64,000 bases of DNA. Origin: Novosphingobium sp. PhB57. GTDB lineage: Bacteria > Pseudomonadota > Alphaproteobacteria > Sphingomonadales > Sphingomonadaceae. Below, in pieces: positions 15,001 to 30,000 of the stretch. The position numbers and the translations under genes are program-made. Each line of letters starts with the position of its first letter. The stretch's first letter is position 1. Where the stretch lies: NCBI RefSeq assembly GCF_004342985.1, contig NZ_SMBO01000005.1, forward strand, positions 434,001 through 498,000, read 5' to 3'. The notes beneath the pieces are model-generated. The model was not told the origin of the DNA, did not search any database, and was given only the letters and a program-made list of their open reading frames with translations.

Positions 15001-18000
15001 GTGATAGTCGCCGTGGACGTTGACATCGACATTGCGGTTCACGTTGCGATTGACGTTCCGGTTCACGTTGCGATCGGCGCTGTGGTTGATGTTGCTGGAG
15101 GCGCCGCCGCGCACGGGCGGACGGCCGCCGGAGCGGGGCGCGGCGGCACGCGCTCCGCCGCCGCCACCGGCAGGCCGCGCGTGGGCACCGCCGCCTGCGG
15201 GACGGCGCTGGCCGCCGCCCGGCGCAAGCTGCGCCTCGCTTCCCGACACGGCCGATGCCGGCAGCATGTCCGGCCCTGCCAGCGACGCGGCCGAGACCCC
15301 GTCCAGCCCCAATGCGAGTCCGGCCACGAGCGCCAGAGGCGCGGAGACGATCAGGCTCACTGCCCTTCTCCCTTGGTTGCGGCGGCATTGACGTCCGCCA
15401 TGGTGATACGATGTGCGTTCGCCGGCGGGGTGAAGGCCAGATCGGCCGTGCCCGGCGTCACTTGCGTGTCCCAGTGCAGCACGGCGGTATATTGCGGCAT
15501 GGCGGGATCGTCCTTGTTGGTGATGACCAGCTTGCAGGGCAGCGGCCGGGCGCCGTCCTCGATCCAGATCTGCCAGTCCACTTTCTCCTGGCGGAAGGCA
15601 TAGTGCATGCACTTGCGGTCATCGATCGTCTCCGGCCGCACGACCATGGCCTCCTTCACGCGCGAACGCAGGGTCTGGTCGGTGCCCCAGGTGAAGAAGT
15701 CGGCCAGGGGCAGCTCGATGCCGTAGTCGCGCTTGGCCTTGTCGATGGTCAGGCCGATCGAGGAGGCCGCCGGGAAGTCCGCGTAGAAACCCACGCGCGG
15801 GGCGAAGATCGTGAAGGTCTTGCCGTCGTAGTACATCTCGCGAAGCTGGGTGTCGGAATCCGTGACGATCTTGAAGGCATTGGGCCGCTTCGCCAGGATG
15901 TTCACCTTGCCGCCGAACTGGATCTTCTGGCCGGTGACCAGAACCTGCTCGGTGGTGGCGTCCGCCGTGACGCGGAAGCTGCCGAGAGTCAGGAGGAAGG
16001 CGCTCATGCGGTCCATGGCCTGCATGGCGGCGGGGTCGATGGGGCTGGAGGCGGCATCCGCGGAAGCGGCCTGCGCCCGGGCGGAAGGCGCCACCGGCCC
16101 GCATAGCGCCCCTATCCCCGCCAATGCCATCGCGGTCGCCATGAGCGCCGCCTTCCGTGTCGGGCCGATTGAGCCGGAACGTGCCATATAGTCTCTCCTC
16201 TAAGGTCGCCCGACGGGCGGCTATGACTATCTGCCCGCGCCGCCAGCCGCCCCATCGGGATTAATGCCGAGTTCGCGCGGGATTGATCCGCCTATTCGGG
16301 GAACAGCAGGGTCATGACGAAACGCGCGCCCCATTCCGGGCCGAACCGCGGCCGCTCCGCATAGTAACGCGCGCCCACGCCCAGGCTGACCGGCTGCTTG
16401 CCGAACTTCACGACATGGCTGACCGAAAGGTTTATCGGCACGACCCAGTCCTTCGACTTCCAGTCGTAGCTCGTCTCGGTGTTGAGGCCGAAGCTGGTGG
16501 AATCGGGGAGGGTCTTGGTGATGAAAGGCTGAAGGAATGTCTGGCTGATCCCCGGCGCGGAAGACTTGCCCGCGAAAGACCAGATGTGATTGGCGAGAAA
16601 CCCGTAAGTCATCCCCCCACCCTGCTTGAGAAGCACCGCAGTGGGCCCGGCTCCGAACTTGTCCGAACCGAAGGTGGAATTGCCGGTGGGCCAGAGAATG
16701 GCCGGGCCGACGCCCCAGACCACGCCGTTTTTCGCCACCTTGGGCGAAAGGAAGAAGCTCTGCACCGTATCGCCCAGGCCGGTGTCGCCCTTGCCGCCGC
16801 GCACGGTGCTCTCCTGGCTGATGATCGGCACGATCGTGCGGGTGATCAGGTTCCAGTCCTGCGAGATGCCCAGCGGAATCACCGGCTGGATGTTCAGGGT
16901 ATAGCGATCCGCGTCGTTAGGACCGTAGCAGCAGTCGTAGTTGGACTGGAACGGCACCGAGATCAGGCTGGAAACAGGGTTTGCCAACTGGTCCGCCAGC
17001 GCCTGGCCTTCGGAGGCCGCGTCTTGCTCCTGCGCCTGCGCGGCACCGGAGGCCGATGCCGCCAGCAGCACGCCGGCCAGACATAACGGGATTCTCATCG
17101 CGCGATTCTCCTGCGACGGGCCCAACGGCCCTGCCGGCGAAGGCTCCGCCACCGAAGCGGCGCAGGCTATCGGCGATTCCCTTGTCTTTGCCCGGGGACT
17201 TTCCCGAGGCCGCAGGCGGGATGCGGCGCGAGGCCGCAGGCAGTGATGAGGCTGCAAGCAGGTTGCGCACCATGTCAGGGATTCGCCGGGGGTTCCCTCG
17301 GGAGAGTCCCGATGGCGCAGGAATGGGGATCAGGTACCCGTTAAAGGGTGACGCGCCGATGGAGCCGCCGAACTGCCGATCCGGCGCGTCACATGTTCCT
17401 GTCGGGGCGCGTTTCGCGCCCGCCCGGCAAAGCGCGGCAGCGCGGCATGATTAGCGACCCCACGTGAAGGAGACTGGCTGTGGCCCAGAAGGAATTCAAA
17501 GGCGTCATCAAGCTCGATATCAGGGATTCGAAGGCGGACTGGGAGCCATTCCTGCCGCCCAAGGCGCCGGAAGGGGCACCGAACGTCCTGATCGTGCTCT
17601 ACGACGATACCGGCCAGGCCGCGTGGCAGCCCTATGGCGGCGCGATCAATATGCCCACCTTGCAGAAGCTGGCCGACAACGGGCTGACCTACACGCAGTG
17701 GCACACCACCGCGCTGTGCTCGCCCACCCGCTCCTGCTTCCTGACGGGGCGCAACCATCACCTGAACGGCATGTCCTGCATCACTGAAGCCTCCAACGGG
17801 TTCCCGGGCTGGAGCGGCCGCGTGCCTGAAAACTGCATGACGATCGGCCAGATCCTGCAAGACAGGGGCTATAGCACCTTCTGGCTCGGCAAGGACCACA
17901 ACGTGCCCGAGCAGGACATCTGCTCCGGCGGGCCGAAGTCCGAATGGCCGCTCCAGAAGGGCTTCGACCGGTACTACGGCTTCCTCGGCGGCGAGACCAA

Positions 18001-21000
18001 CAACTGGTATCCCGACCTGACCGAGGACAACAAGTTCATCGACCAGCCCTACCTGCCCGAGGACGGCTATCACTTGTCGAAGGACCTGGTCGATCAGGCC
18101 ATGCAGATGATCCGCGACCAGAAGGCCAGCAATCCGTCCAAGCCCTGGTTCACCTGGCTCTGCCCAGGCGCCAACCATGCCCCGCACCACGCGCCCAAGG
18201 AATATGCGGACAAGTACAAGGGCAAGTTCGACGACGGCTACGACGCCTATCGCAAGTGGGTCGTCCCCCGGATGATCGAAAAGGGCCTGCTGCCGGCCGG
18301 CACCAAGCTGGAAGACTTCAACCCGGTCCGCGAAGACCAGGCCAATCCGGGCGACTACGTCCGGCCTTGGGAGGAACTGAGCGCAGAGGAGAAGAAGCTC
18401 TTCTCGCGCATGGCGGAAGTCTATGCCGGCATGTCGGAATATACCGATGTGCAGGTGGGCCGCCTCATCGACTACCTCGAACAGAGCGGTCAGCTTGAAA
18501 ACACCATCGTCCTCTACTGCGCAGACAACGGCGCATCGGGCGAAGGCGGTCCCAACGGTTCGGTCAACGAGAACAAGTTCTTCAACAACTATCCCGACTC
18601 GATCGAAGAGAACCTCAAGTATCTCGACGTGCTGGGCGGACCGGAAACCTACAACCACTATCCCACCGGCTGGGCGGCGGCTTTCTCGGCGCCGTACAAG
18701 ATGTTCAAGCGCTATTCGGAATATGCCGGCGGTACCGCCTGCCCGATGATCATCTCCTGGCCGAAGGGCATCAGGGCCAAGGGCGAAGTGCGCAACCAGT
18801 ACCACCACGCGGTGGACCTGGTGCCTACGCTGCTCGAATGCATCGGCATCGAGATGCCCGAAACCTATCGCGGCGTGAAGCAGCACCCGCTTTCCGGCGT
18901 CTCGATGACGTACAGCTTCGAGGCCGATGGTGCGACGCGCAAGAAGCGCCAGTACTATGCCATGCTCGGCACCCGCGGTATCTGGGAAGATGGCTGGAAG
19001 GCTGCGGCCATCCATGCTCCGCTGACCGGCAAGGGCCACTTCGACAAGGACGACTGGGAACTCTACAATGTCGATGAGGACCGCTCGGAATCGGTCGACC
19101 TTGCCAAGGAGCATCCCGAAAAGCTGCAAGCCCTGATCAAGGCCTGGTTCGAGGAAGCAGAGGCCAACAACGTGCTCCCGCTCGACGACCGCAGCGCGGC
19201 CGAAGTGCTCGGCATCGAACGCCCCTCCACCGAAGCGCCGCGTGAACGCTACGTCTACTACCCCGGCACTTCGCCGGTTCCGGAAGGCGTTGCCGTGAAC
19301 GTGCGTGGGCGCAACTACAAGATCATCGCCGATGTCGAAGTGACCGACAGCACCGAAGGCGTGATCTTCGCCCATGGCTCACGCTTTGGCGGGCACTCGC
19401 TGTTCATCAAGGATGGCAAGCTGCACTACGTCTACAACTTCCTGGGCATCAAGCCCGAGCAGAAGTTCGTCTCGGACAAGCTCACCCCCGGCAAGTATTC
19501 GCTGGGCATGGAGTTCATCCGCGAGAAGGCGGGCGAGAACGGAGAGTCGCTGGGCAAGACCACGCTCTACGTCAACGAGCAGGCCGTGGACTCGGGCGAC
19601 ATGAAGACCCAGCTCGGCAAGTTCACGCTCTCCGGGGACGGACTCTGCGTCGGACGCGACAGTGGCGACGCGGTCAGCGAGGAATACAGCTCGCCGGGCG
19701 AATTCAAGAACGGCAGGATCTACGGCGTCGGTGTATCCGTTGAAAAGGAACAATACATCGATCTGGAAAAGCTCGCCGCGGCAGCGATGGCGGTCGACTG
19801 ACCCTTCGCGATCGATCGGATCGAAGGATGGATGGGAGCCTTGCGCTCCCATCCATTTTTTTGGGCCCGCCATCCGGCGTGCTGCGACTGGAGCGAGACT
19901 GTCCGAAGGGCTCGCGGCCGCATTCGGCGCGAATCGCTACCCGAACAGGAAGCCGAGCCGGCCCCGGTCAATCCAGGTTGAATGCCCAGGCATGGCCGAA
20001 CTGGAGGTAGAACACCGCGCCCGAGGGACCATAGGCCACGTCGATACCGGCATCGAGACCCAGCTTTCGGGCGATACGATAGCGGAAGCCGCCCCCGCCG
20101 GCGATCTTTGCGCCGGAATCGTCGAAGATCCGCGCCCCGCCCGCATCGGTGAAGCCCAGCCCCGCAAAGCCCAGCAGCGCCCAGCGGGGGCTGATCTGGC
20201 GGGTTATTTCCAGCTCCGTGCTCACGGCCGTCTCGCCCTGGTAGCGCCGCGCCTCGATGCCCCGCAAGTTGATCGAGGACGCGAAGTAGACCGGATAGTG
20301 CCCCCGGATCGCATCGACTTCCACTTTCGCCCCCAACCGCCATTCGGGCGAGAGCTTGTGGAAGCCATAGCCGTGCACGTCGTAGATCTGGAAGTTCCGG
20401 TCGCTGCCGAAAGCGCCGTCGTTGAACTTGCCTTCGGCGTAGATGTTCAGGCCCTCGGTGGGGGTCATGGCATTGTCGCGGCTGTCGAAGTGGACCCCAA
20501 ACCCGAGCGCGCCGGTCTTGAGCTTGCGCTCGAAGTCGGAGAAGCGCTCGGGCAGATCCTCGATGTCGAGGTCTATGCGCGAGTGCAGCTTGCGAAAATC
20601 GAACAGCGGGCCGAGCGAGAAGCGCGAATCCGCCAGGTGCAGCCGCACCGAGGCGAGCGCGCCGTAATCGTACTTGTTGGTATATTCGAGGCCGGACGGC
20701 AGGATGTCCGGATAGGCCTTCAGCGTCACTTTGCCGCGCCCCACGCCGAACTTGTAGCTGACCCTGTCATCGAAAGCCGACCCGGACTGGAAATAGCCGT
20801 AGCCATAGGAGCCGTTGCCGGTCTTCACCGCCCCCAGCATCCGGCGCGTGGTGCGCTTGGGATCGTCCTTGTTCACGGTGATGAACTGCGCGACCACGCC
20901 GAAGCCGCCGTCCACCGCCGGCTCGGTGATGATGACCGGCATCGGGAAGAACCCGCCCTTTGCCAGGAAGTTGGAGAAATCGAGCTTGCCGTCGGTCTCG

Positions 21001-24000
21001 TCGAAGAAGTTGCGGTGAAACTTCGATTCCTTCTTCACCGGCGGTGCTTGCGAAGGGTCGGGGGGACCGACGGGATCGGCGGAAGGCGCAGGCGGCGCGG
21101 AGACGGGCGCTGGAGGCGCTGGAGCGGGATCGCCCGCCTCCTGCGCCAGGGCGCCGGGCGCGGGCAAGGCAAGGGCCGCCAGGGCGGCGATCGAGAACGC
21201 GCGGGGGCTCAGTCTCATCGGCGCATGACTCCCTGTCGGACCATAAAATCCTGCAGGATCATCGGCAGAACCACTGCCGCCGGCCATCGGTAGAAGCCTG
21301 TAGAAACCCGCCTGAAGTTAGAACCCCACGGTGGCCATCACTGCCAGCCGGGTATCGCGGTCCCGCGCGAAGGGCGCCTTCTGCAGCTGGTGGCCCAGGT
21401 CCACTTCCAGGTCGAGGTAGCGGCCGAGCGTGTAGTGGACTTTGCCGCCTACGCTCACCAGTTCGGCATTCTTGGGCGAATCCGGCAGACGGCGCTGCTG
21501 CCAGACCTTGCCGTAATCGACGAAGAGGCCAAGCTGCATCTGGTCGGTCAGCGAACCGCTGCCGGAAATCACCGAGAAGGCCGGCGCATTGAGTTCGGTC
21601 TTGAGCAGGAAGCCCTCGCTGCCCAGCGCCGTATTGGGATCGTAGCCGCGCACGCTGCCGAGGCCGCCTGCCGCCAGTTGCTCGCTATAGGGCAGGTTGC
21701 TGGTGGCGAACTGCGCCATGCCGCGCAGCACCCAGCTCATGCGGTAGGGCAGCCAGGTGGTGCGGGTAACGGAAATGCGGTCATAAGCGTAAGTCGCCTT
21801 GGCATAAGGCACCAGTTGCTGGAGATCGGCATCGTGGTTGTAGCGGGTCACCCCGCCGGGCGAGAACACCATCTGGTTCTCGATCACCGTCTGCCCCAGC
21901 CGGTCGTCCACGGTGCCGGTGAAGACCACCGGGAACTGGAAAACCTCCACCGCCGTATCGAGCACGCGGAAGCCCAGGAACTCCAGGTTATTGTCCGCCC
22001 GCTTGTAGTCGATGCCCAGCTGCATGCTGCTCCTGAGCGCGCCGCTGCGCGGCAGGTCGTGGACGAAGCGGGCGCTGACCTGCCCGGAATGGCCCTTGCT
22101 GTCGAACAGGTCGGCGATCTTCGGCTTCTGGGTGGCATAGGCGCCGAACACCAGCAGCTTGTCGTTCGGCGAGAGCGGAATGACGTCGCTGGCCGAATGC
22201 GAGGTATAGCGGCCTTCGAAGCTGCGGGTGAACTGGTAGGACAGGATCTGCCCGGTGCCCAGCACGTTGCCCCAGTTGAAACCGACGAACCATTCGTCCC
22301 TGCCGAGCGTGGCGACGCCCTGGTTGTCATAGCCGCCATAGACGCGCAGCGGCAGCCGGTCATGCGCTTCCAGCACCAGGTCGGTCGTGCCGGTGCCCCG
22401 TCCGGGCCGCAGCACCCCGTCCACGGTGAGGAAGGAGTTCTGGTTGTAATCGTCCAGCGCCTCGCGCAGGCGCGGCAGGGTGAGCACTTCCCCGGGATCG
22501 AGGTCGCTCATGCCGCGGATCAACCGGGTGGAGAAATGCCGGTTGCCGGTCACTTCGATGGCGCCGACGCGGTATTCGGTGACGACCACCTGCACCACGC
22601 CGCTCTGCACGTTCTGCGGCGGCACGCTGACGTCCACGAAAGGATGCTCGGTGGCGCGGTAGGTATCCTGGACGATGCGGACCACGGCGTCGAGATCGGC
22701 GCGGGTCAGCGGTCGGCCGAGGTAGGGGCGCACCGCCGCATCGAAGGCCGGACCGGCAAGCAGCGGCAGGCCGCGCACGGAAATGCCGCTTTCCGCACCC
22801 TCCGGGGCGATCCCGGCAGGCTGCAGCGCGCCCGGTCCATCGACGAAGACCAGCCCGCGCAGCAGCGGCAGGATCGGCGTGGCGTCCGCAGGAGGCGGCG
22901 GGGTTTCGGGCCGCACGGGCACTTCGGGCGTGGCGGGGAGCGGCGGGGCCTTGGGCAGGCGCCGCTCGAAGTCCTGCGCCGCGGCCGGGCCGGGCAGCAG
23001 GGCGGCCCCGGTCAGCACGGCCACCCCGGCCAGAAGGGCGGCAGGCGCCGTCACGGCCCGCGCGGACCGGCTTCGCAATATCGTGGATCGCATCATTGTC
23101 CCCCCATGCCGCCCGGTTCGCCCAGTTCTATCGCCGCAGGCGGCGCTTCGTAGCGGATACGCACTTCCATGCTGCCGCCGCCGCGCGCCAGGATCTGCTC
23201 GCTGGAATTGAGCACCGTGCTGCGCTTGGCCACCAGCCAGCCGTCCGCCGTCAGGACCACGCCGCCCGGATCGAGGATGCTGGGCATCGCCGCGAAGGCC
23301 TGGGTATGGGCCTGGTAGCGCGGGAAGACGCTGGGATAGACCACGTAGAAGCGCGGGAACGCTCCCGCCGCGAAGCGGGCCAGGTCGGGCGGTTCGGGCA
23401 GGCAGGATGCGAGCGAGGTGCAGTTGAAGGGCGGGCGGATCGTGCCCGGCCCTTCGGCGCTGTCCGGCAGGTTGTAGTTCGACAGCAGCGTACCGCTATC
23501 GGCCAGGTAATCCGACGGGGAGAGCAGCGCGGTCACCTGGTGGCGGCCGGGCGAAGCCTCCGCATAAGTGCCGGAAGCCTGGGTGATCGTCGCCCCTTCC
23601 CCGGCCGCGAAGCCGGTGATCGTGTAATAGCTGGGCACGAGCTGGGCATCGGTGGTGCCGTCCCAGGCCTTGGTGGGGTTGCCGGTGATCGCCACCGTCA
23701 GGTCCGCGCGGGAGATGGTGCCCGTGCCCGAGGCCAGGGTCGGCAGGACGTAGTTCGCCAGCAGGGTGCCGCTGTTCGGGCTGAAATCACCCTGTGCCAG
23801 CGCGGCGGTGACGGTGTGCGGCCCGGCATTGGGACCGTCGTAGAGCCCCTGGCCCTGCGTGACGCTGGCGCCCTCGCCCGCGATGAAGCCGGTGAGGGCA
23901 TAGTTGGCGCTCGTCAGGCGGGCGACCGTGGTGCCGTCGTAGGCGCGGCTGGGGTTGCCGACGATGGCGGCGGTCAGCACCGCGCGTTCGATAGTGCCCG

Positions 24001-27000
24001 CGCCGCTGGCGCTGGTCGGCAGGGCATAGTTGGACAGCAGCGTGCCGGACTGGGCGGTGAAGTCGGTTTCGGAAAGCAGCGCGGTCACGATCCGCGCCCC
24101 GGCATTGGCACTGTCGTAGCGGCCCTGCGCCTGGTTTACGCTGGCCCCGTCGCTGCCGACGAAGCCGGTGAGCAGGTAGTTGCCGGGCGTGAGGCCGATG
24201 CCGGTGGTGCCGTCGTAAGTGCGGGTGGGATTGCCGATGATCGCGGCCGTCAGCACGGCCCGCGCGATCGTGCCCGGCCCGCTGGCGCTGGTCGGCAGGA
24301 TGTAGTTGGACAGCAGCGTACCGGACTGGGCGGTGAAGTCTGCCGTGCCCAGACCGGCGGTCACGGTCCAGAGGCCCGCGTTCACGCCTGCATAAGTGCC
24401 CACGGTCTGCGTCACCGCGGCGCCCTCTCCCGGTGCGAAACCGGCCAGGGCATAGTTTGCCCCGGTCAGTGTGGCGGCATTGGTGCCATCGTAGGGCTTG
24501 GTGGGATTGCCGACGATGGCGGCCGAGAGCACCGCCCGCTCGATAGTGCCCAGCCCCGCTGCCGTGGTCGGCAGCAGGTAGTTCGAAAGAACCGTGCCCG
24601 CCCCTGCCGCGAAGTCCCCGCTGCCCAGCATCGCCGTCACCAGGTGGATGCCGGCATTGGCATCGGCGTATGTGCCCGAAGTCGCGGTGACCGTGGCGCT
24701 TTCGCTGCCGATGAAGCCGGTGAGCAGGAAGTTGCCCGGCGTGAGCAGGGCCGCCGTGGAACCGTCGTAGGTCTTGGTGGGATTGCCGAGGATCACGGCG
24801 GCCAGGGCGGCCTGCGTGATCGTGCCCGCGCCGCTGGCGCTGGCGGGCAGCACGTAGTTCAGCAAGGACGTGCCGCTGTTCGCCACGAAGTCGGCGCTGC
24901 CGAGCGCGGCGGTGACGGTGCGCGCGCCGGCATTGGCGCTGTCGTAAGTGCCGACCGTCTCGGTCACCGTGGCGCCCTGCCCGGCGATGAAGCCGGTGAG
25001 CGCATAGTTGGCGCTCGTCAGGCTGGCAGCCGTGGTCGCGTCGTAGACCTTGGTGGGATTGCCGAGGATGGTGGCGGTCAGCACGGCCCGTTCGATCAAG
25101 CCGATGCCGGTGGCCTGGGTGGGCAGGATGTAGTTGTCGAGCAAAGTGTTCGACTGGGGCGCGAAGTCCCCCGCGCCGAGCGTGGCGGTGATCTGGCGGA
25201 ACCCGGCATCGGGCGCGGCGAACGTGCCGCTGGCCTGCGTCACGACGGCGCCCTCGCCCACGGCGAAGCCCGTCATCTGGTAATTGCCCGGAACCAGCGT
25301 GATCAGCGTCGTGCCGTCATAGGTCTTGACCGGAATGCCGACGATGGAAGCCGCCAGCGTGGCCTTCCCTATCAGCCCCGCGCCCGTAGCGCTGACCGGC
25401 AGGACGTAGTTGTCCAGCAGTGTACCGGCGCCGGCAACGAAGTCTCCCGCCACCAGGCTGGCGGTGACGGTGCGCGCACCGGCGTTGGGGCTGTCGTAGA
25501 CACCGATGCTGCGCGTCACGCTGGCGCTCTCTCCGGTGACGAAGCCGGTGAGTGCGTAGTTGCCGCTGGTCAGCCGGGCGGCGGCGTTGCCGTCATAGAC
25601 TTTGGTGGGCGTGCCGACGATGGCGGCGGAAAGCACGGCGCGGTCGATGGTGCCGAGGCCGGCGGCCTCCACCGGCAGGACGTAGTTGGCAAGGTCCGTG
25701 CCGGCCCCGGCGACAAAGTCCCCGCTGCCGAGCAGGGCGGTGACCAGCCGGGTGCCCGCATTGGCGCTGCCATAGGCGCCCAGCGCCTGCGTGATGCTGG
25801 CGCTTTCACCCGAGACGAAGCCGGTCAGCTGGTAGTTGCCGGAGGCCAGCGTGGCCAGGGTGGTGCCGTCGTACGTCTTGGTGGGATTGCCGACGATCAC
25901 TGCGGAAAGCGTGGCCTGCCCGATGATGCCCGCGCCGCTGGCGCCGAGCGGCAGGACATAGTTTGAAAGCAGGGTGCCGGAATTGGCCGTGAAGTCCCCG
26001 CTGCCCAGCACGGCGGTGACGGTGCGTGCGCCGGCATTGGCGCTGTCGTAAGCGCCGATGGCCTGCGTGACGCTGGCGCCTTCGCCGGTGACGAACCCGG
26101 TGAGCTGGTAATTGGCACCGGTGAGGGCCGCCACCGTGTTGCCGTCATAGGTCTTGGTGGGATTGCCGACGATCGCCGCCGAGAGCACGGCCTGGTTGAT
26201 GGTGCCCGCCCCGCTCGCGGTGGTCGGCAGGATGTAGTTGGAGAGGAGCGTGCCCGAACCAGCGACGAAGTCACTGTTGGCGAGGTCTGCGGTGACGGTG
26301 CGCGCGCCGGCATTGGCGCTGTCGTACCGCCCCGATGCCTGCGTTACCGTAGCGCTTTCGCTGCCCATGAAGCCGGTGAGCTGGTAGTTGGCCGTGCCCA
26401 GGATGGCGGCAATGGTACCGTCGTACGTCTTGGTGGGATTGCCGACGATCGAGATGCCCAGCAAGGCCGGGTTGATCGTGCCGTCGCCGCTCGCGCTTGT
26501 CGCCAGCACGTAGTTGGAGAGCAGCGTCCCGCTGTTGGCGTCGTAATTGCCGGCGAGCAGCGCAGCGGTAATCGTGTTGATCCCGGCATTGGCGCTGGCA
26601 TAGGCGCCCTGGGTCTGGTTGATCGTCGCGCCCTCTCCGGTGACGAAGCCGGTGATCTGGTAATTGCCCGCAGCCAGCGTCGCGGCGGTCGTGCCGTCAT
26701 AAGTCTTGGTGGGATTGCCGATGATCGAGACGTTCAGTGTGGCCGGGGTGATCGTGCCGATGGGCTGGGCCAGGACCGTGCCGGAAATGCTGTAGTTGGC
26801 AGCGTCGCCGCCTGCGAGCCCCAGCCCCATCAGCGAGACATTGATGCCGCTCGCCACGTTCCTGTCGGCATATTCGCCGGTGATCCCGGCCGTATTGACG
26901 GTCACGTCATCGCCCGAGACCACGCCGGTCAGGGTATAGGCGGAAGACAGCGTCGGCAGCGTCACGTTGCCGTCATAGGTCTTGGTCACCCCGACCAGCT

Positions 27001-30000
27001 GGATCAGTGCCTGGGTGATGTCCGCCGAGAGCCCGGTGGGCTGCACCAGCACGTAGTTTCCGAAGTCATCGGCGAGAGCATAGCCGAAGGCGGTCACCGG
27101 AATGTCGGTGCCGACATTGCGGCTGTCGAACGTGCCCGCCGCCCCCGTGGAGACCAGCGAGACGGTGTCTCCGCTGACGACATTGACCAGCGCGGCATTC
27201 GTGCTGTTCAGCGTGGCGGCGGTGGTGCCGTCGTAGACCTTGTCGTTCGCCACTACCCCGCTGATCGTCAGTACACGCTGGTCGATCGTGCCCGCGCCGC
27301 TGGCGGAGACAGGCAGGACGTAGTTGGACAGCAGCGTGGCGCCGGTGGCCGAGAAGTCCCCGCTGCCGAGCACGGCGGTGACCGTGCGTGCGCCGGCATT
27401 GGCGCTGTCGTAGGCGCCGGTGGTCTGCGTGACGCTGGCGCCTTCGCCGGTGACGAAGCCGTTGATCTGGTAGTTCGCAGAAGTCAGGCTGGCCAAGCTG
27501 TTGCCGTCATAAGTCTTGGTGGGATTGCCGATGATCGCCGCCGTCAGCTGGGCCTGCGTGATCGTGCCGATGGGGCCGGTCACATCGTTGCTGACGACAT
27601 AATTGCCCGCGCTGGCGCCCGACAGGGCGAGATTGCGGACCGTCACCGACATGCCCGAGCCGACATTGGCACCGGCATTATATTGGCCCGAGACGCCCGA
27701 GGTGTCGGCATTGACGGTGTCGCCGGTCAGGACCCCGGTGAAGCTGTAGCCGGTGGAGGCAGAGGGCAGCGCCGTGGTGCCGTCATAGACCTTGGTCACC
27801 GAAGCCAGGATGATCTGGAGCGGGTTGATCCGGGCGGTGAGGCCCTGGGCCTGCACCAGGTTGTAATTGCCCGCATCGGCCCCGGAAACCGTGTAGCCGC
27901 TGGTCGTCACGTTCCAGAAGCCGGCGTTGGCGGTGGGATTGCCCGCGCCGTCCACGAAAGTGCCGGTGCTGGCGGCGGTGTCCAGCACGACCACGTCGCT
28001 GCCGAGCACGCCGCTGAGGCCGGTGCCGCTGTTGTTCAGCGCGGCGAGCGCGCTCTGGTTGTACGTCTTGTCCAGCGCGGTCGCGCCGATCACGTTGAGG
28101 GTTGCGGGCGTGATCGTGCCGATGGCGGCATTGGTCACGCTGGATGCGATCGTGTAGTTCAGCGCATCGGTGCCGGTGATGGCTAGGCCGGACAGCGTCA
28201 CCAGCTTGCCGGTGCCCACGTTCTTGGTATCGTAATTGCCCGAGATGCCGGCGGCATCGACGCTCACCGTGTCTCCCGCGATGACACCCGAAAGCGTGTA
28301 GGCGCTGCCCACGGTGGGAAGGCCGGTCGTGGCATCGTAGACCCGCGTGACGGAGGCAAGCTGGATCGTCGCTTCGGTGATGTCCGCCGCAAGGCCCACA
28401 GGTTGCAGCACGATGTAGTTCGCCGCATCGGTCCCGGCGGCGGTGTAGCCGGTGGCCGTGACCGGAATGTCGACGCCCACGTTCTTGGTGGCGAACTGCC
28501 CGCTTGCCCCGCTGGAAACCAGCGTCACGACATCGCTGCCGAGAATGCCCGTCAGCGAGCCCAGCGAACTGTCCAGCCCGGCCAGCGTGGTGCCGTCATA
28601 GACTTTGTCCAGCGCGGAAATGCCCACCACCTGCAGGCTGGCCGGCGTGATCGTCCCCGCACCGGAGGCGGAAACCGGCAGGATGTAGTTGGCAAGCTGG
28701 GTGCCTGCCCCGGCGGTGAAGTCGCCCGCGCCCAGCGTGGCCGTGACCACCCGCGCGCCGACGTTCTTGCTGTCGTAAGAGCCCAGAGCCTGCGTCACGT
28801 CCGCGCTCTCGCCCGCCACGAAGCCGCTGAGGCTGTAATTGGCGGTGGTCAGCGTGGCGGCCGTGGTGGCGTCGTAGACCTTGGTGGGATTGCCGATGAT
28901 GATCGCGCTCAGCGCCGCCTGGGTGATCGTGCCGGGGCCGGAAATGCTGGTGGGCAGGACATAGTTGGACAGCAGCGTACCGGCATTGGCCCTGAAGTCC
29001 GACACCACCAGCGTGGCGGTGACGGTGCGGGCGCCCGCGTTGGCACTGTCGTAAGCGGCCCCCGCGGACTGCGCGATCGTGCCGCCCTCTCCGGTGATGA
29101 AGCCCGAAAGCGCATAGTTGGCGGCGGTCAGCGAGACCTGGGTGGTGCCGTCGTAAGTCTTGGTCGGATTGCCGACGATGCTCCCGGTCAGCGCCAGCGG
29201 ATTGATGTCCGCCGTCAGCCCCGAAGGCTGCGAAAGCGTGTAATTCCCCGCCTGCGCGCCCGAGATGCCGTATCCGCCCACGTTGACGCGCAAGTCCGTG
29301 CCGACGTTGGACTGGAGGAAGGCCGCCGAGGAACTGCCGCCGTCCAGCGCCACGTCGTCCCCCGCCAACACGCCCGAGAGCGTCGCCGCGCCCGAGAGCG
29401 TGGCGGCGGTGGTGCCGTCGTAGAACTTGTCGAGCGCGGTGAGGTTGGCAATGGTCAGCCCGCGCGGGGTGATATTGGCCACCAGGCCGCTGGGCTGGAA
29501 CAGGGTGTAATTGCCCACGTCCGCCCCGGCCACCGTGTAGCCCGAGGCCGTCACCGCGATGCCGTTGCCGACATTGGCCGTGGCGAACGTGCCGGTGGAG
29601 GCCGATGGGTCCAGCGTGACGTCATCGCCGGTAACCAGCCCGTAGAGCGTCGCCGTGCCGGCCAGCTGCGCCAGCGTCGTCTGGTCATAGACCTTGTTCT
29701 GGGCGCTGATGCCCAGCACGTTCAGCGGCGCGGGCGTGATCGTGCCGGGGCCCACCGCCTCGGTGGGCAGGGCATAGTTGGTCAGCAGCGTGTTCGGCCC
29801 GGCCACGAACTCCGATGCCGAAGCCAGTGCAACCAGGATCGAGCGCGCACCGGCGTTGCGGCTGTCATAATTGCCCACGCGGGACAGCACGGAAATGCTC
29901 TCCCCGCTGACGAGGCCGGAAATCGCGAAGTTGCCGGAGGTAAGCCCGATCCGCGTGGTGCCGTTGTAGACGCGCGTGGGGTTGCCGATCACGCTGGCCG